This document shows, in pieces, positions 47,576 through 60,327 of a stretch of DNA of 64,000 nucleotides. This DNA comes from Dolomedes plantarius. Lineage: Eukaryota; Arthropoda; Arachnida; Araneae; Dolomedidae. Within the stretch, counting starts at the first letter, position 1; every line of letters starts with the position of its first letter. Location of the stretch: the NCBI GenBank assembly GCA_907164885.2, contig OU015496.1, positions 102,095,132 through 102,159,131 of the forward strand, read 5' to 3'. The translations under genes and the position numbers were made by a program. The notes beneath the pieces were generated by a model. The model was not told where the DNA came from and searched no databases. It saw nothing but the letters and a program-made list of their open reading frames with translations.

Positions 47576-48085
47576 AGGGTACGGCCAAACGGACTCCCCC
47601 ATTTCTGAAGGTCACTGGAAAGGGAATGGTGGGGGTAGGGTTGGGGAGGTGGCAACAATTCGAGCAGTTTTTATAATCGTCAGTAGACACCATGAGTTGG
47701 TCCGGTGAACATCGCGGTTTCGTTATCGAGGAGTTCTTTAAATACAACGATTCTGTAACCTCGACACAGAGGACATTTAGGACGCGTTTCGGGCTCTATG
47801 CAACTGATGCCGTTTCCTGATCGAAGAAAGAATCCTGTGATGGGTTTCAAACGTGACAGCACGTGGGCTTGCAACACCAAGGAATCCAGTTTGTCGTCCT
47901 CGAAACATTGGAACAACTGGAAATGTCCAAAGAGTACGTGAGTCCAATATCAATCAGGAATTTGACATCATTCTCCCAGAAATGATCAACAGAGTGATGC
48001 AAAACATTAGAGAACGGCTTCAGCAATGTATCGTGAAATAACGGGTGCCACCTATCCGATGTTATTTTCAAAACCTAGTGAAAGA
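47576..48085 (+). pseudogene. Transposase with N- and C-termini fused by deletion
   Basis: CAGGGTACGGCCAAACGGAC near 47576 is a terminal repeat. At 47692 starts MSWSGEHRGFVIEEFFKYND and then SVTSTQRTFRTRF, the N-terminal helix-turn-helix region of an arthropod mariner-like transposase. After a frameshift near 47815 the sequence passes directly to MINRVMQNIRERLQQCI (about 47985), the family C-terminus. The whole catalytic core is missing. The right terminal repeat is absent where repeat R copy c begins. Confidence 0.75.
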
Positions 48086-48090
48086 AATTT

Positions 48091-48481
48091 CAGGTAGTCT
48101 CTTCTAACGAAAATACCGCGGGTTATTAACGCAGGATTACTTATTGTTGCTTACCTCTTTTGTATGTATATATGAATGTATGTGTTATGTTTATATGTAT
48201 GTATGTGTTATGTATATATGTATCTATATATATGTATGTATGTGTTATGTATATATGTATCTATATATATGTACGTATGTATATATATATACACATATAT
48301 ATATATGTCAAAATTTTGACGCATTTTGGTATTTTTCTGTTTAACTGTTTACTGCTTGTCCAAGCGATACAGACTGGGGTTGGTGCGCTGCCAAAATTAT
48401 AACTCGCGAGGTACGGACGGATGGTTTTAAAGTCTGAAATTTTGCTTTCCGGAGGACCGTTATGGAGGAACGTAATCCTAC
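48091..48481 (+). repeat. Interspersed repeat family R, copy c
   Basis: It starts CAGGTAGTCTCTTCTAACG and ends GAGGAACGTAATCCTACTTT, with the same internal blocks as copy b and a larger TATG/TA core (48160-48310). Positions 48144-48402 are open in two frames only because of this low-complexity core. Confidence 0.85.
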
Positions 48482-49195
48482 TTTAAAACCTAAATCTTTT
48501 TACTGTAAATTGTTTCATTCGTTTTTTATCACCCTTTGAAATGTGGTAGCCCATCCTGCCGCATCCTGTACCACATTTGCTTTAGATGCAATACTAATTC
48601 TGAATATCAAAATACATTTTTTCGGTGGTCATGCATGATACTTTATGGAATCTACGTAGTCCTAAAATATAGTCGAAATTATCTTTCTATTCACTCCAGT
48701 ATAGATCCTTTCGAAACCAATCATCTTAAAATGCAGGGTAAAAATTGTTGTTATTTCAATCGCTAAATGTATCGCACCAATGAGGATAATTTTGCAAATG
48801 CTGTTATAACGTCTTTCAGTAGCGAGTTGTTTCCTCGTGAAAGTTTTTCATGCCTTTTAATACATTAAAACTCGTCCTTTTTAAGAGGCAGAAAACTGCT
48901 ATTTAATTTAAAACTGCTATGTACGATATTTTTGCAATCTACGTAGGCCTAAACTGTAGTCGAAATACACTTTCCATTTACTCCAGTATAGATACTTTCG
49001 AAACCAATTGCTCATTTTAAAATGCAGAGTAAAAATTGTTGTTAGATCAATCGCTAAGTGTCTGCCCCCAAAATGAGGATAATTTCGCAAACGCTGTTAT
49101 GACGTCATTCAGTAGCTAGTTGTTTCCTCGTGTATGTTTTTCATGGCTTTTAATACATTAAAACTCGCCCTTTTTAAGAGACAGAAAACTGCTAT

Positions 49196-50145
49196 TTTAT
49201 TATCATGTTTTTATTAACTTGCTTTCTTGTTTGTGTGTGTGTGTGTTTGTCTGGTACAAATCTTGCAATCGATTTTTAACTAACTTCCCGACTAGCTAGA
49301 CATTTGAAACTTTTAGAATAGCTCAGAACACGATGACAATGCATTATTTTAATACTTTTAGCCATCTTTATTCCATATTTTAAAATCCATTACGTAAAAA
49401 TACGAGTAGCGTCTGCAGCCAAAAGTAACTGCGCTACAGGCGCCATCTATTAACGCAATATTGAACCTATTAACGTAATAGCGAAATTTAAAAACATGGT
49501 ACAGTCGAACCTCCATATATCGAACTTCCCTATATCGAAATTTTCTATACATCGAACTCTTAGCAAATCTCCATGTTCATTACATAGAAAAATTGTTTCT
49601 ATATATCGAAAAAATCTCTATATATCGAAATTTTTTTCACGACATATTGGGAGATTTTATTCCACTTTAGAATAAAATCTCCTAATTTTTGGCGTTTGAA
49701 ACAAAATTCGTGGACTTCAATTCATGGAAAATGTCCCTCATGAAGTTTTTGATGGACTGAATAAATGCGAGCATTTCTTTGATGAACTTTCCGCAAAACT
49801 GGCTGTTCAGTAAGATATTCGTAGTTTTTTTTTTAAAGAATGTAACTGTGATCACTGTAACCACTGTCTGGATTATTGCTTTATTTAAAGGTATATAGTA
49901 CTCAATAAATCTTTCCCATTAATTAATTTTTTAGTTATTAACTTTCATTTAATGTGATTCGCATATAAATTGGAAATGGAGTTACGTTTACGAAAATTAG
50001 CTTTAATTTTAATGTTTTAGGAGAATTATGATAAAACTAAGATCAATTCTATATATCGAAATTTCTATATATCGAATTTTTTTCCGACATTTTGCTACTT
50101 CGATATATGGAGGTTGTATATAAAAAGTCTTTTAATTATTGTTAT
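49196..50145. repeat. Inverted-terminus element W, copy b, with nested pogo-like MITE
   Basis: The left end ATCATGTTTTTATTAAC and the AACTTGCTTTCTTGTTTGTG block match copy a; the right end AAAAACATGGT (to 49500) is followed by the MITE and then TATATAAAAAG, as in copy a. It is inserted between units 2 and 3 of the tandem array. Confidence 0.7.
49502..50116. mobile_element. pogo-like MITE, family P2, copy a
   Basis: The left end is CAGTCGAACCTCCATATATC and the right end reads GATATATGGAGGTTG, having lost five bases (CGACT) compared with copy b. TA lies at 49500-49501 and 50117-50118. Copy a of element W shows the unoccupied target CATGGTATATAAAAAG, so a single TA became two. Confidence 0.9.
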
Positions 50146-50447
50146 TTAATTTATTTAAAACTGCTATGTACGATATTTTTGCAATCTACGTAGGCCTAAA
50201 CTGTAGTCGAAGGTCTCTTTCCATTTACTTCAGTATAGATACTTTCGAAACCAAATGCTCATTTTAAAATGCAGAGTAAAAATTGTTGTTAGTTCAATCG
50301 CTAAATGTCTCGCACCAAAATGAGGATAATTTCGCAAACGTTGTTACGACGTCTTTGAGTAGCGAATTGTTTCCTCGTGTATGTTTTTCATGCCTTTTAA
50401 TACATTAAAACTCGCCCTTTTTAAGAGGCAGAAAACTGCTATTTACT

Positions 50448-50539
50448 CAAAACATGTTAGTCGTTATTAGCTGTCTAATAGGATTTTAAAGCGATTCTCC
50501 ATTTCGCTTGCAATTACGGCGGCTCGTTCGTGATTGCAC
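50448..50539. repeat. Repeat junction shared with 61830-61930
   Basis: ACATGTTAGTCGTTA, TCTAATAGGATTTTAAAGCGA and ATTTCGCTTGCAATT-like blocks recur in the same order near 61847-61905. Confidence 0.6.
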
Positions 50540-53500
50540 TAGAACTTTTCATTATCGCGATGGATTTAGAGCGCTTATTTCGAATAGCAGAAAATTCCAA
50601 GGATTAAAGGGAATCATGCCGTACGAGATAGAAATTAATTAGTTTTTATTTTGAAGAATACACGAAGTAGTTGCTTATGAGTGGAATGTTAGAATAAAAA
50701 TATTATCGCAGATTAAGTTCTTTAGGAATGATATTATTTCTCAGAATTAATGAGAAATAAATAAGCGATATATTAACAATGACTTCTCTTGACTAAAACG
50801 AGGTATCAGTGTTTTTAATGATTGAAATAAACTACATTTCTATCTTTTAAGTCTATTTCTGAAATTAAATTTTATTCATTCTTGGTACAGAATGGTACAG
50901 AGTGGTAATGATGGATTTTCATTAAAGCCAAGGTGAAAGGTGTAAAGATTAGAGGGAATCAAGCCATACGAGATAGAAATAAATTTGTTTTTATTTTGAA
51001 GTATAGTATATGCAATAGTGCTTATCATAGGAAAGTTAGACTAAAAACATTATTGCATATTTAGTTCTTTAAGAATGATATTATTTGTGAATTTAACACA
51101 GAATTAATCAGCAATATCCTAACAATGACTTTTCTGGACTATTACAAAGTATCAATGTTTTTAATTATTGAAATAAAAGAAATTCCCATCTTATAATCAA
51201 TTTTTGAAATTAAATTCTATCCATGCTTGATACAGATTGATACAGAGCGGTAATGATGGTTTTTCATTATAGGTCTCGTGAAACTCTAAGAAATGGATGG
51301 AATCAAGCCATACCAGATAGAAATTAATTTGTTTTTATTTTGAAGTATAGTATATGCTATAGTGTTTATGATAGGAAAGTTAGACTAAAAATATTAGTTC
51401 TTTTAGAATGATATTATTTGTGAATTTAACTCAGAATTAATCAGCAATATCCTAACAATGACTTTTCTGGCCTATTTCAAAGTATCAATGTTTTTAATTA
51501 TTGAAATAAAATAAATTCCCATCTTATAATCAATTTTTGAAATTAAATTTTATTCATGCTTGATACAGATTGATACACAGTGGTAATGATGGATTTTCAT
51601 TATAGGTCCCGTGAAACTCTAAGAAATGGTGGGAATCAAGCGATACCAGATAGAAATTAATTTGTTTGTATTTTGAAGTATACATGCTATAGTGCTTATG
51701 ATAGAAAAGTTAGACTAAAAACATTATTGCAAATTTAGTTCTTTAAGAATGATATTATTTGTGAATTTAACTCAGAATTAATCAGCAATATCTTAACAAT
51801 GACTTTTGTGGACTATTAAAAAGTATGAATGTTTTTTAATTATTGAAATAAAACAAATTTCCATCGTATAATCTATTTCTGAAATCAAATTTTTTTGCTG
51901 CTTGATACAGAATGAATAAAGAGTGGTAATGACGGGTTTTCATTAAAGTCAAGGTGATAGGTCTACGGATTACAGAGTATCAAGCCATATGAGATAGAAA
52001 TTAATTTGTTCTTATTTTGAAGTATACATACAATGGTGCTTATGAGAGGAAAGTTAGACTAAAAATATTAATGCACATTTAGTTCTTTGAGAATGATATT
52101 ATTTGTGAATTTAACTCAGAATTAATCAGCAATATCCTAACAATGACTTTTCTGGACTATTACAAAGCATCAATGTTTTTAATTATTGAAATAAAAGAAA
52201 TTCCCATCTTATAATCAATTTTTGAAATTAAATTTTATTCATGCTTGATACAGATTGATACACAGCGGTAATGATGGTTTTTCATTATAGGTCCCGTGAA
52301 ACTCTAAGAAATGGCGGGAATCAAGCCATACCAGATAGAAATTAATTTGTTTTTATTTTGAAGTATAGTATATGCTATAGTGCTTATGATAGGAAAGTTA
52401 GACTAAAAATATTAGTTCTTTAAGAATGGTATTATTTGTGAATTTAACTCAGAATTAATCAGCAATATCCTAACAATGACTTTTCTGGACTATTACAAAG
52501 TAGCAATGTTTTTAATTATTGAAATAAAAGAAATTCCCATCTTATAATCAAATTTTGAAATTCAATTTTATTCATGCTTGATACAGATTGATACACAGTG
52601 GTAATGATGGTTTTTCATTATAGGTCCCGTGAAACTCTAAGTAATGGCGGGATTCAATCCATACCAGATAGAAATTAATTTGTTTTTATTTTGAAGTATA
52701 GTATATGCTATAGTGCTTATGATAGGAAAGTTAGACTAAAAATATTATTGCATATTTAGTTCTTTAAGAATGATATTATTTGTGAATTTAACACAGAATT
52801 AATCAGCAATATCCTAACAATGACTTTTCTGGACAAAGCATCAATGTTTTTAATTATTGAAATAAAAGAAATTCCCATCTTATAATCAATTTTTGAAATT
52901 AAATTTTATTCATGCTTGATACAGATTGATACAATGGTAATGATGGATTTTCATTATAGGTCCCGTGAAACTCTAAGAAATGGCGGGAATCAAGCCATAC
53001 CAGATAGAAATTAATTTGTTTGTATTTTGAAGTATACATGCTATAGTACTTATGATAGGAAAGTTAGACTAAAAATATTATTGCAAATTTAGTTCTTTAA
53101 GGATGATATTATTTGTGAATTTAATTCAGAATTAATCAGCAATATCTTAACAATGACTTTTGTGGACTATTACAAAGTATGAATGTTTTTAAATTATTGA
53201 AATAAAACAAATTTCCATCGTATAATCTATTTCTGAAATTAAATTTTTTTGCTGCTTGATACAGAATGATTAAAGAGTGGTAATGATGGATTTTCATTAA
53301 AGCCAAGGTGAAAGGTCTACGGATTACAGAGAATCAAGCCATATGAGATAGAAATTAATTTGTTCTTATTTTGAAGTATACATACAATGGTGCTTATGAG
53401 AGGAAAGTTAGACTAGAGATATTAATGCACATTTAGTTCTTTGAGAATGGTATTATTTGTGAATTTAACTTAGAATTAATAAGCAATATCTTAACAATTA

Positions 53501-55117
53501 CTTTTCTGGACTAAAACAAATCATCAATTTTTTAATGACTGAAATAAAGCAAATTTCCGTTTTATGATCTATTTCTGAAATTAAATTTTATTCATGCTTG
53601 ATACAGATTGATACAGAGTGATAATGGAGGATATTCATTATGGCCACTCTATGGTATAACTCTATGGATTAAAAGAAATCAAGCCATAGAGATAGAAATT
53701 AATCAGTTTTTATTTTGAAGAATACACGAAGCAGTGTTTAAGAGAGGAAACTAAGAATAAAAATATTATTGCGCATTTATTTCTTTATGAATGTTATTAT
53801 TTCTGAGAATTAATAAGAATTAATACGCAATATCTTAACGATGATTTTTCTTGACTAAAAAAGCATCAATGATTTTAATGGCTGAAATAAAGCAAATATC
53901 CGTTTTATGATCTATATTTGAAATTAAATTTTATTCATGTTTGATACAGATTGATACAGAGTGATAAAGGAGGATTTTCATTATAGCCACTCTATGGTAT
54001 AACTCTACAGATTAAAGGAAATCAAGCCATAGAGATAGAAATTAATAAGTTTTTATTTTGAAGAATACACTGTAGTGCTTACGAGATGAAAGTTAGAATA
54101 AAAATATTGTTGCACATTTAGTTTTTTATGAAAGATAATATTTCTCAGAATTAATAGAAATTAATAAGCAATATCTTAACAATGATTTTTCTGGAACAAA
54201 ACAAAGCATCAATGTTTTTTATGACTGGAATAAAGCAAATTCCGTTTTATAATATATTTCTGATATTAAATTTTATTCATGCTTGATACAGATTGATACA
54301 GAGTGGTAATGATGGATTTTCATTGTAGGCCTCGTGAAACATTAAGAATTGGCGGGAATCAAGCCATACCAGATAGAAATTAATTAGTTTTTATTTTGAA
54401 GAATACACTGTAGTGCTTACGAGATGAAAGTTAGAATAAAAATATTATTGCACATTTAGTTTTTTATGAAAGATAATATTTCTCAGAATTAATAGAAATT
54501 AATAAGCAATATCTTAACAATGATTTTTTGGAACAAAGCAAAGCATCAATGTTTTTTATGACTGGCATAAAGCAAATTCCGTTTTATAATATATTTCTGA
54601 TATTAAATTTTATTCATGCTTGATACAGATTGATACAGAGTGGTAATGATGGATTTTCATTGTAGGCCTCGTGAAACATTAAGAATTGGCGGGAATCAAG
54701 CCATACCAGATAGAAATTAATAAGTTTTTATTTTGAAGAATACACTTTTTGTATTCTTCAAAAAATATATAATATATAAATGCTTAACGCTTACGAGATG
54801 TGCTTACGAGATGTATTATTTAAAAATTTGTAGTGCTTACGAGAACTTACTTAAAACTGTAGTGCTTACGAGATGAAAGTTAGAATAAAAATATTATTGC
54901 ACATTTAGTTTTTTATGAAAGATAATATTTCTCAGAATTAATAGAAATTAATAAGCAAGATCTTAACAATGTCTTTCTGGACTAAAATTAAGTATCAATG
55001 TTTTTAATGGTTGAGAGATAACGCATTTTAGATCTATGATTTATTTCTGAAAGTGAACGTTATTCATCCTTGATAGAGAATTATAGAGAATGATAATGAA
55101 TGGTTTTCCTTATATCT
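50540..55117 (+). repeat. Satellite-like array, about 340-bp monomers with higher-order repeat
   Basis: The anchor AGATAGAAATTAAT recurs at about 50628, 50971, 51315, 51648, 51992, 52333, 52666, 53002, 53345, 53689, 54032, 54370 and 54708: 13 units with spacings of 333-344. Units at 51648 and 53002 share private variants (TTTGTTTGTATTTTGAAG; TTGCTGCTTGATACAGAATG), as do those at 51992 and 53345 (TTTGTTCTTATTTTGAAG; CATACAATGGTGCTTATGAG). This gives a four-unit higher-order period of about 1354 bp. The last unit has a local expansion of GTAGTGCTTACGAGA (54780-54865). No coding capacity. Confidence 0.93.
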
Positions 55118-55929
55118 ACGGCGTACGTCAATCTGTCCAGTGAGTTAAGGAAAAAAATAATAGAGTTGTGGATTCATTATCTCTTGCTCATATTTTCAAT
55201 ACGGAGCTGCAATATTTTAAATTTAATTTATATTATTAAAAATGCACTGAAAATATATTTTCTTAGAAAGTAGGAAAACTTATCCCACTTTACGATGAGT
55301 TTTATCAACCTGAAAAAAAAAATTAGAAACAGTTGTTTTATATTTAATCTTTTTAATAGGAAGATGCATTTTTCTATCACCAATGTTGTTAATTTAAAAG
55401 CTTTTATGAAAGTTTTGAAAAACACCTAAGTTTAAAAATACTTTTGTTCCACAAACATGATTCTTTGGGATTTCTAATAATTATTCTAGGAGAATACTCT
55501 TAAAATGAAGTTTATAAACGGAGTTAAGTAAATCTCTCCATTGGAAGCTCGGTTTCCAATTTTCTTACTCGTGTCTTCTCGGACAAAGTATTTTATAAAG
55601 TATTTATGGTTTATATAGTATAGTTTATATAATACAACAGTTTTTATAGTATTTAAAGGATTTATATTATATCCGATCAAAGAGTTTATATAAAAATAGA
55701 AAAGTTTTTATAACTTCGTAACCCTCAAAAATGTTTGATGTACTCCATAATGTATTTTTGGGGATTGAGTTTTTTTCTTTTCACCAAAGCAACTAAATTT
55801 ATAAAAACGATAAATAAATTCTTAATTTGACTCTTAATCTAAACCCAAGAAGTCTTTCATAATCTTCTATAACTTAAGTTTTTTTTCATTTAAATTTTTA
55901 AATAAATTTTTCATTTATATATTTATATG
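55118..55929. other. Unassigned AT-rich stretch
   Basis: Two short minus ORFs (55228-55425, 55486-55680) without motifs. Around 55600-55690 the word TTTATA recurs with 'gtatttat' and 'gtttatat' variants. No gene supported. Confidence 0.4.
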
Positions 55930-56275
55930 TTGTTGTTGTTATTTCTAATGCCCAGTGAAGAAATGCCCGGAAGAAATTTCAGACCATGTCCATACAGGTT
56001 AGTGGGCTGGGGGTTACGGCTCCGGTTTATATAGCACCACAAGGGTCAAAGTCCATCTTAGCTTGTTGCCACCTCAATTTTGACGGAGCAACCCCCTCAG
56101 GGGCGACATCTGGGGGGATTGTACCCTCTCCCACCCTCTCCGACCTCATAGAGGGGCTTTCCGGTCTGCAAATTTAATATGCCCATATCCGGCTTAGACA
56201 GAGGTATTTAATGGCACTTTTCGGGATTCGATCCGAGCATCCTCAGCACCGAAATCCGGTGCGTTACTTCAAGCC
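55930..56275 (-). mobile_element. tRNA-derived SINE, second family, copy on minus strand
   Basis: Read on the minus strand it begins ATGGGCTTGAAGTAACGCACC, has the B-box match CGGATCGAATCCC (56222-56234) after TTTCGGTGCTGAGGATGCTC, and continues through GGCGACATCTGGGGG-like sequence in opposite orientation to the body. Head and body blocks recur on the plus strand at 60705-60930. The 63-codon plus frame at 55986 is an antisense artefact of this SINE. Confidence 0.7.
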
Positions 56276-56286
56276 CATTTTTATAT

Positions 56287-56990
56287 GTCATATATATATA
56301 TAAAAGCCAAATATTACTCATTGATTGATCACTGTATCTCTCGAACCATATGTTATAGGAAGCTGAAATTTTGTAGGGTGGGTCCTCTTTGGGTTTAAAT
56401 GCTCACTAAGATATCTTTAAAAAAATTCCAACTTTCAGGTTGTTAAAGGGATCTTAATCCCTTCCACCCCTTAAAAAATATAAAACTCGTATTTACCACT
56501 GGATTTCAACTGGGTTAATTTTAAGTGAAGTACAAATAAAGAAACACACACACACACACCAAGTTTCATTAAAATTAACCCAAAACAGATGGAGCTATAA
56601 TTTTTAGAAAATTCAACTTTTATGAAATGTGTTCCAACGTATTACGTTTCTCCGTTTCCTTTCTATATATAAAAGCCAAAGACAACGCAGTGCCTGGTTA
56701 CTGTATCTCTCGAATCATAAAGTCAAGGAAGCTGAAATTTTGTATCGTGGTTCCTCTTAGGATTTAGGTGCTGACTAAGAAATTGTTTTTCAAAATTATA
56801 AATTTAAGAGGGTTAAAAGGACTTTCCCCCCTCAAAAAAGAAATAAAAATTAAACCTGTACTCAATGTCAATGTCCCTCTTAAATTTATATTTTCAAAAT
56901 TATAAATTTAAGAGGGTTAAAAGGACTTTCCCCGCTCAAAAAAGAAAAAAAATTAAACCTGTACTCAATGTCTGATCACGGTCGTGAAAT
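56287..56990 (+). mobile_element. Two tandem Helitron-like 5' ends
   Basis: TCATATATATATAAAAGCC (56288) and TCTATATATAAAAGCCAAAG (56662) each start a similar stretch with ACTGTATCTCTCGAA, AAGCTGAAATTTTGTA and GGTTCCTCTT. Within the second, a block with AAAATTATAAATTTAAGAGG is itself repeated about 105 bp apart (56793 and 56898). 3' ends with hairpin and CTRR were not found. No Rep/helicase coding. Confidence 0.55.
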
Positions 56991-57291
56991 TACACGGTGA
57001 ACTTGTCTAAAGAATGACAATACTTTACTGCTTCATTTAATTTAAATTAAATTAACCAAATTACATAATTGATGGTAGTGATATGTTCTTTAGCGAAGCA
57101 CAAGTATTTAGATAGTTTACATGGAAAACAGATGACATGAACAACTTTTAAATTTTCTCACAATAAGTTTACTGCCGTTTAAAAATTTTAACTTCATCTC
57201 GCAATCTAAACAAAATAAATAAATAAATAAATAAATAAAGGAATAAAATAAATTATAACACTTCTGATATATTTTTCCTTCCCATTAACGC
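56991..57291. other. Unassigned spacer
   Basis: Contains an (AAAT)n run at about 57210-57240. Nothing else recognised. Confidence 0.4.
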
Positions 57292-58032
57292 TTTAAAAAT
57301 TAAAAAAAAACCTTTCTCGATCTTTCCTCAACATACTTAAGAATCCTTTCTATGATTCTCTCCATGCTGTGTGGAATAGAATGATCTAAGATAATTGGAT
57401 AACACATAATTACATTTAGTGGTGATTATGTTGTAAAATATATTAGGATTAAAGAAGTAAGTCTCTGTACGTTTTAAACGTGGAAAATTACTAATAATCA
57501 TTAAAAAAAATATTTAATCATTAAAAAAATAAACTATTTTTTCCCATTTAATGTACAAACTATACGATTACTGTTTAATATATTGTTCAGTTTATATATC
57601 AATTTCCCGCTCAGCTACGTTTCTTTGATTATTTTCATACGGTGCAACAAAACACACGAATTACCTTTCCATCCATCGTAATTCAATTCCTTCTCTGAAG
57701 TAACGTTTCGCATTTATTCTATTCTTCTGATACACGATTCTTTATTCATTTATCTCTGAATTTTAATTAACCAAGAGAATGCGAATATGATAATTCATCA
57801 GAATGTTCCTATTAAGACCCGTAAATTGTACCTTTTATCATTGGTTACAAGGTGCAAATGTTTAATTTATGAAGAGATTTGAATTTATAAGTTAGCAGAA
57901 AAAGGACAAGCGTTAAAGATCAATACCAATTATCTTAGATCATTCTATTCCACACAGCATGGAGAGAATCATAGAAAGGATTCTTAAGTATGTTGAGGAA
58001 AGATCGAGAAAGGTTTTTTTTAAATTTTTAAA
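57292..58032. mobile_element. Element with near-perfect 107-bp inverted repeats
   Basis: 57292-57399 and 57926-58032 are inverted copies with only one or two differences (one A indel in the A-run). They share CCTTTCTCGATCTTTCCTCA and ATGCTGTGTGGAATAGAATG. The 526-bp middle is non-coding. The long, almost undiverged arms suggest a recent insertion or gene conversion. No clear target duplication was found, so the class (for example MULE-like or fold-back) is open. Confidence 0.8.
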
Positions 58033-58316
58033 TCGAACAAAGCATTATTAAAGTAGATGGTAATATTCGACATAAAAACTGACAATACACCTACTGTTGG
58101 TTTTATTATGTGATAGAAATGCAAATCCTTTGAAAGGAGAAACATAAACAATTAATGCTCTAAAATCAAATCAAGGTGATAAGTATGAACTGAAAGGACA
58201 GGAGAAAGGGATATACCATTTAAAAATAATTTTCATCTAATATATAACAGTGAAAAATATGTCTGTAGTTTGGAAATCAACAAGTGATCAATATTTTAAC
58301 GGGTACATCTCCTCCA

Positions 58317-58320
<4 letters not shown>
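58033..58320. other. Unassigned spacer
   Basis: AT-rich; nothing recognised. Confidence 0.4.

Positions 58321-58357
<37 letters not shown>
58321..58357. repeat. (TA)n microsatellite
   Basis: About 18 TA units. Confidence 0.95.
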
Positions 58358-58360
<3 letters not shown>

Positions 58361-58467
58361 TTAGTAAATTACCCTGATTAGCATGGCCAACGACAAAATT
58401 AAACAGCGTTTGCAGTCATGCTATCTATTAACAAGAAAGATTACATAACGAAACAACGAGTTTTTTT

Positions 58468-58635
58468 GCGCATTATGACAATATGTATGCTGCAGCTAAA
58501 CATTTAAACGCTAGTTGAATAACGCCCATGCAGTAGGCGTTTGGGTTGATTTACCCATTGTGTCTGAATTTCTTTGGGCGTTAACTCGCCTAGTGTTTAA
58601 ATGCTAATCTGCAGCATACATATTGTTATAACGCT
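58468..58635. mobile_element. Small MITE with about 60-bp inverted termini
   Basis: GCGCATTATGACAATATGTA on the left pairs with a right end that reads, in reverse complement, GAGCGTTATAACAATATGTA. The arms run inward through TGCTGCAG and ACATTTAAACGCTAG to AACGCCCA. About 167 bp with a very short loop. Target duplication unclear. Confidence 0.75.
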
Positions 58636-58654
58636 CGGAAGTAGTTGTCAGTTT

Positions 58655-58655
<1 letters not shown>

Positions 58656-58741
<86 letters not shown>

Positions 58742-58790
58742 TTATATTTATATATATATATTTATATATACATATATATTTATTTATTTA
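58656..58790. repeat. (TA)n microsatellite passing into TATT-rich low complexity
   Basis: About 38 TA units, then TTTATA variants. Confidence 0.95.
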
Positions 58791-59015
58791 TGTATACTTA
58801 ATGATTAATGACCAAAAATTGTATTAATTATTATCATTAATTAAAAAAAACTGATAACGGTAGTTTTTTAGTTTAATTACTTCTTTAGTGAAGAGTAAAA
58901 AACGTAGCACTTTCAGAAAAATTACGTATAAAAGTTGTAAGGGAAAATTGACACATAAAGGAATGTGCACACACACATATATGTAACCAAGGGGTACGTC
59001 ATAGGCCGAACAGAG

Positions 59016-59053
<38 letters not shown>

Positions 59054-59618
59054 GTATGTATGTATGTATGTGATGTTAAAATTCAGTAACCTGATAGAGG
59101 GATTTCTTTAACAAATCCATGAAATGTTGTACAATTTAAAAAAATTCTTGAAGCTCTCTTCACTGTACCAAATGTTGATAAAAAATTGGGAGCTCAGATG
59201 GTAGGCAAAGTTTTAAAAACGTATTGGGAGCGTAAGTCATTTTCTAATAATACTATATATCCAGATTCATTTTAATGATTTAATCTACGATGGAAAGTTT
59301 CGTTAAATGCAGATTGTGATCTTTGGCTTATTAAAACCACATCTGTAGAATTGTAAATTTTATTTTCTTACAAAAATTGCATTACTTACTAGAACTTTTT
59401 AGGCTACATAAACCTAGTTTGAATTTGTAGACTTGCATAAAATGAACTTTAGAAAGATAAACGTTTGAACTGAGAAACAGGAATATTTTACTTTTCCCAT
59501 GGGGTATCATTATATTAAAGGGGTAAAGTTAAAAGACTAGCTTAAGTCAAACGACTGTCATGAAAACTCCTTCCAGTTTGTTTAAATGAAATGTCCCTTC
59601 CCTGTCTTAAAACTGTAT
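58791..59618. other. Unassigned stretch
   Basis: A (TA)n tract lies at 59023-59050, followed by TATG repeats. No gene supported. Confidence 0.4.
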
Positions 59619-59622
59619 TTAA

Positions 59623-60323
<701 letters not shown>

Positions 60324-60327
60324 TTAA

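Larger units (their letters stand above)
48600..50447 (+). repeat. Three tandem units of about 290 bp, split by element W copy b
   Basis: Units lie at about 48600-48903, 48904-49195 and 50150-50447. Each contains CTCCAGTATAGATNCTTTCG-like sequence, AAAAATTGTTGTTA, GTTTCCTCGTG and ends GGCAGAAAACTGCTATTT. Element W copy b separates units 2 and 3. The last unit's end and following 150 bp recur near 61790-62000. Confidence 0.8.

Noticed and set aside
50540..55117. CRISPR-like regular array
   Set aside because: The units are 340-bp satellite monomers with no unique spacers, in a eukaryotic genome.
55986..56177. 63-codon plus ORF
   Set aside because: It lies in a minus-strand SINE body; no protein similarity was recognised.
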